A DNA stretch of 64,000 nucleotides, from NCBI GenBank assembly GCA_001769805.1, contig MEPO01000016.1, forward strand, positions 1-64,000, read 5' to 3'. Under the pieces are notes generated by a model. It was given only the letters and a program-made list of their open reading frames with translations. It had not been told where the DNA came from and did not search any database. The DNA is from Bdellovibrionales bacterium GWA1_52_35. Its GTDB lineage: Bacteria > Bdellovibrionota > UBA1018. Position 1 is the stretch's first letter, and every line of letters starts with the position of its first letter. The translations under genes were made by a program, and so were the position numbers. Shown here piece after piece: positions 61,622 to 64,000 of this stretch.

Positions 61622-62752
61622 TCAGAATGGTTTGTAAGTAGGTCTGCCGCGGCGATTGGCAACACGCCATAAGTTGAGCAGGACATTCAGCAGGCAGAAG
61701 GTGATGAGCAGGGGATTGAGTACCCCGAAGATCACCTTCACGGCCCAGACCAGTGGTGCTGATTGCAGGGTGGCCGGATAGTGTGAAAGCCAGGCATCAG
61801 CGAACGCTGGTGTGACACCCTCGTGGCACTTGCGACAGGTCACGATCACCCGCTCGCGAACTTCGGCGCGGGTATGCGTTGGATTATTGCGCGCACGGCC
61901 CTGAATATCGTGAATGCCGTGACAATCGGTGCAGGAAGCGAGCGCTTGCTTCGGGTTCTGATGAGACATCTTGTAGAGCCGGTTGGAAGCGCCGTGAAAG
62001 TCCTCCAGGTAGGTTGAAAGCACATTTGTGGTCAGACCATAGGGGGTCATTTTTTTTTCGTCCTGATGGCATTTGGCGCAGAGTTCGTAAGAAGTCGTAT
62101 GAAAAAGATCCGTTCTGGGATCAGTGATCGTATGCGTGCTGTGACAGTCGGTGCAGACGGGGACATCCGGATTGTTCTCTTCCTGCAGCGCCTTGCCGTG
62201 AACCGAGCGCTTGTAAGCCGCATAGACTCCCGGGTGACAGTCGCCACAATTCTTGCTGATGGCCTGCCGTGAGCTCCGGGCGGAGTCCAGGGGTGCGTGT
62301 GCATCATGGCAATCCACGCAAATCGGGGTCTTCGCATTCTCGGTACGGGCCAGTTTGCTATGAATATTATCCAGGACGCGGGTGTAATAAACCGAATGGC
62401 AGTGTTCGCAGCTTTGGGATTGCTGAACGGTGTAGTCCCGGGCTGAGTTCAGGAGCTGTTTGCTTTTTTTTGCGGGATGCTTCTGAAGGTTGATTCCGGA
62501 ATGGCAATCGGTACAGGCGAGGGACTTGCCGTGAGCCGATTGGCTCCAAGCATCGTGATTAAGCTGAACGGATTTTTCGGAACCATCTTTGAAGCGCATG
62601 CGCACGTCCGTCTGGGCGTGGCATGCGAGACATTGAATGGCTTGGGCTGAAGCCTTGCTGTTGGGAGCCGCCTGGGCAAGGCCGGGAATACCCACGCCGA
62701 GAAATAAAAAAATCAATCCAGCGGATAAAAAAGAAAGCCGGTCAGCGAACAT
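61622..62752 (-). CDS. Nine-heme cytochrome c with C-terminal membrane helix
   Basis: 376 aa. Signal peptide to about residue 28. Nine CxxCH heme-binding motifs (CLACH, CTDCH, CEHCH, CVDCH, CGDCH, CTDCH, CAKCH, CTDCH, CRKCH). One transmembrane helix near 340-360 anchors the C-terminus. Likely an inner-membrane or periplasmic electron carrier such as a quinol oxidising or electron-exporting cytochrome. Third gene of a unit with two membrane proteins. Confidence 0.88.
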   Translation of the reverse strand: MFADRLSFLSAGLIFLFLGVGIPGLAQAAPNSKASAQAIQCLACHAQTDVRMRFKDGSEKSVQLNHDAWSQSAHGKSLACTDCHSGINLQKHPAKKSKQLLNSARDYTVQQSQSCEHCHSVYYTRVLDNIHSKLARTENAKTPICVDCHDAHAPLDSARSSRQAISKNCGDCHPGVYAAYKRSVHGKALQEENNPDVPVCTDCHSTHTITDPRTDLFHTTSYELCAKCHQDEKKMTPYGLTTNVLSTYLEDFHGASNRLYKMSHQNPKQALASCTDCHGIHDIQGRARNNPTHTRAEVRERVIVTCRKCHEGVTPAFADAWLSHYPATLQSAPLVWAVKVIFGVLNPLLITFCLLNVLLNLWRVANRRGRPTYKPF

Positions 62753-62763
62753 GGAAAACGAGA

Positions 62764-63159
62764 CTACTTGTTTTGGTCCTTGTTGTCGTCCGTCTTGTTC
62801 TTTTTCTTGTCTTTTTTGTCTGCCGGTTTGTCTTCCGGATTTTTCATATACGCCATCATGGGATCCCAGCGCATGGTGGCCAGGTGAGCCTTGCGGCTGC
62901 TTGCCATCCGGATTGAGCCCAGAGCGAATTTCAAAACCGCAAACATGACAAAACCAATGACCATCACTGGAAAAGCAAAATAAAAGCTCGCGCCAATGAT
63001 CGGAAGCAGGGCTAGAGTCACGAGTCCCGGGATGTGGATGTAATTTGCGCCATCCTGACCTTCAAGGACTTCGCCCGTGCCATTGACAAAGCAGATATCC
63101 AGGCTTTTTGAGGCATAGAGGCCGTAAGGGACCTGGGTGCCGGATTGATATGTTTTCAT
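62764..63159 (-). CDS. Small inner-membrane protein in the cytochrome operon
   Basis: 131 aa. An N-terminal soluble part, two hydrophobic segments (about 45-60 and 65-82), and a strongly Lys/Asp-rich C-terminal tail (PADKKDKKKNKTDDNKDQNK). GGAAGGAG upstream of the ATG supports the start. It is 11 bases from the cytochrome gene. No family recognised; may assemble the complex. Confidence 0.6.
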   Translation of the reverse strand: MKTYQSGTQVPYGLYASKSLDICFVNGTGEVLEGQDGANYIHIPGLVTLALLPIIGASFYFAFPVMVIGFVMFAVLKFALGSIRMASSRKAHLATMRWDPMMAYMKNPEDKPADKKDKKKNKTDDNKDQNK

Positions 63160-63206
63160 GCGTATTCTCCTTCCAAAGACGTTAGTTAGATTAAACTACT
63201 TCAGCC

Positions 63207-64000
63207 TTAGCCGGTCAGACGAATGCCCACGCTTTTGGGATTGAACCAGAATTCAAATGACTTCCGGTCCGGGTCCAGAGCTTTGGGCGAAGACGGACTT
63301 GGAGCCACTGCGAGACGAGGAAAAGTCCGGATGACATCATCACTGATATCATGGGTCAGGAAATGCTTCTTGGCCAGCTCATCCCAATTCTCTTCACTGA
63401 GCATGCGGGCAATCCCCTTCATGGCCATGTCCTGCGGGCCGGGTTGGTCGACTTTCATCGAATCAAACTCGGTGAGGATCTCCTGCATCCACATCCGGGC
63501 AACACGGCCGGGGAGTAGATTGCGGGTATTGGTGTCCAGCTTCGTGGGAGCGATCTTGAGAAGCCAGCCGGTTTCGTACGGGGCGTTGTTGATCAGATCC
63601 GGATTCTCCAGCGCCGCCTGGTTGATGGCCACAACTACGCCATCCACGGGCGAGAGCATCGGGACGGTTTTGGAACCGATCTTCAGGGTCCAGCCGGTTT
63701 CACCCTGCTTGAGGGCGGTACCGATTTTGGGAAGCTCGATTGAATCCAGACGACCGACGAACTTCTGCGCGAAGTCATCCATCCCAACGGCGACCTGGTT
63801 TTTACTTTCCAGGCGTGCCCAGGCGTGACCCTGGTGAACATGGACTTCTTCCGGTATCCGGAACCAATCCATGATGTGGGTCAGAATGCTGGTTTTATGG
63901 GCTGTGCTTTTCCCGGCGAAGAATTTCTGGAAGATGACGACCACGACCAGAAAGACCACGGCGATGACGTATTCAATTCCCTTGGTGGCGTAAATATCGA
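63207..64000 (-). CDS. GcvH-like domain membrane protein, partial at right edge
   Basis: The reading frame continues to the edge of the window (…DIYATKGIEYVIAVVFLVVV), so the N-terminus lies beyond 64000. A transmembrane helix is followed by a lipoyl/GcvH-like fold (HVHQGHAWARLESKNQVAVG and GETGWTLKIGSKTVPMLSPVDGVVVAINQAALENP) at about residues 50-140 and a longer C-terminal part. GcvH-like domains lacking the glycine cleavage partners occur beside multiheme cytochromes in delta-proteobacteria. The lipoyl Lys position is not confidently identified. It is not glycine cleavage H itself. Confidence 0.68.
   Translation of the reverse strand, partial: DIYATKGIEYVIAVVFLVVVVIFQKFFAGKSTAHKTSILTHIMDWFRIPEEVHVHQGHAWARLESKNQVAVGMDDFAQKFVGRLDSIELPKIGTALKQGETGWTLKIGSKTVPMLSPVDGVVVAINQAALENPDLINNAPYETGWLLKIAPTKLDTNTRNLLPGRVARMWMQEILTEFDSMKVDQPGPQDMAMKGIARMLSEENWDELAKKHFLTHDISDDVIRTFPRLAVAPSPSSPKALDPDRKSFEFWFNPKSVGIRLTG

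Noticed and set aside
60532-61686. Antisense open frame (384 codons) over the sigma-54 activator
   Set aside because: Mirror of the AAA+ gene with no own start signal or motif.
63207-63959. Complete GcvH-like gene starting at the GTG at 63959
   Set aside because: The frame stays open to the right edge and reads as a continuing membrane helix, so the true start lies outside the window.

Overview
The window is a compact Gram-negative chromosome segment. It shows lipoprotein signals, an outer-membrane porin-like protein, Lol-type transport genes and a secretin. Several traits point to the Bdellovibrionota or a neighbouring former delta-proteobacterial lineage: two intact TIGR02147-type regulators plus a relic, a DUF4911-like small protein, an M50 protease/trpS/scpA/scpB/rluB neighbourhood, multiheme cytochrome c, and a GcvH-like membrane protein. 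This placement is inference; no rRNA is present. Genes are tightly packed, with many ATGA overlaps inside operons and many tail-to-tail overlaps of convergent genes.

Layout. 1-8.7 kb: partial initiator tRNA-fMet, then rluB, scpB, scpA (minus), an electron-bifurcating NfnAB pair (plus), then trpS, an M50 protease and a Xer recombinase (minus). 8.7-12.5 kb: FecR-domain protein and small secreted or lipoprotein genes of unknown role. 12.5-18.3 kb: histidine kinase plus NtrC-type regulator, a PLC/S1-P1-like secreted protein, and D-Ala-D-Ala ligase. 18.3-22.2 kb (minus): LolD-like ATPase, MacB/LolE-like permease, LolA-like carrier and an outer-membrane DUF1302-like protein. Divergent from it, 22.3-25.5 kb (plus): a FeeM-like N-acyltransferase fused to PilZ, a ThiF/E1-like enzyme and a nitroreductase-like protein. 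25.7-28.2 kb: a large delta-60 repeat lipoprotein.

28.3-37.0 kb holds the complete shikimate pathway (DAHP synthase, AroB, AroQ, AroE, AroK, AroA, AroC) with a chorismate mutase/prephenate dehydrogenase and, on the other strand, a class IV aminotransferase. Precursors can be carried to chorismate and on to the tyrosine precursor from this one locus. An FAD-dependent amine-oxidase-like protein follows.

39-46.6 kb is the accessory part. It has two TIGR02147 regulators each beside a secreted Gly-rich protein, a decayed TIGR02147 relic, a decayed DUF4258/MqsA-like toxin-antitoxin pair, and a two-gene nucleotidyltransferase module with an unrecognised partner. 46.6-54 kb: topA, a secreted HEFGH metallopeptidase, dprA, a LysM protein, a CpoB-like lipoprotein and a DUF4911-like protein. 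54-58.6 kb: a reduced Tad-pilus-like set (TadB/C-like, CpaF-like ATPase, CpaC-like secretin). 58.6-61.6 kb: small basic protein, metK, small membrane protein, and a receiver-less sigma-54 activator. 61.6-64 kb: nonaheme cytochrome, membrane protein and a GcvH-like membrane protein running off the right edge.

Best candidates for something undescribed are the divergent synthesis/export cluster at 18.3-25.5 kb (acyl-amino-acid-type synthase, E1-like enzyme, nitroreductase-like protein opposite a Lol-like export chain) and the nucleotidyltransferase pair at 42.4-43.6 kb. A repeated signature is a -10-like box 6-7 bases before the ATG of genes that lack a Shine-Dalgarno, which suggests leaderless transcripts.
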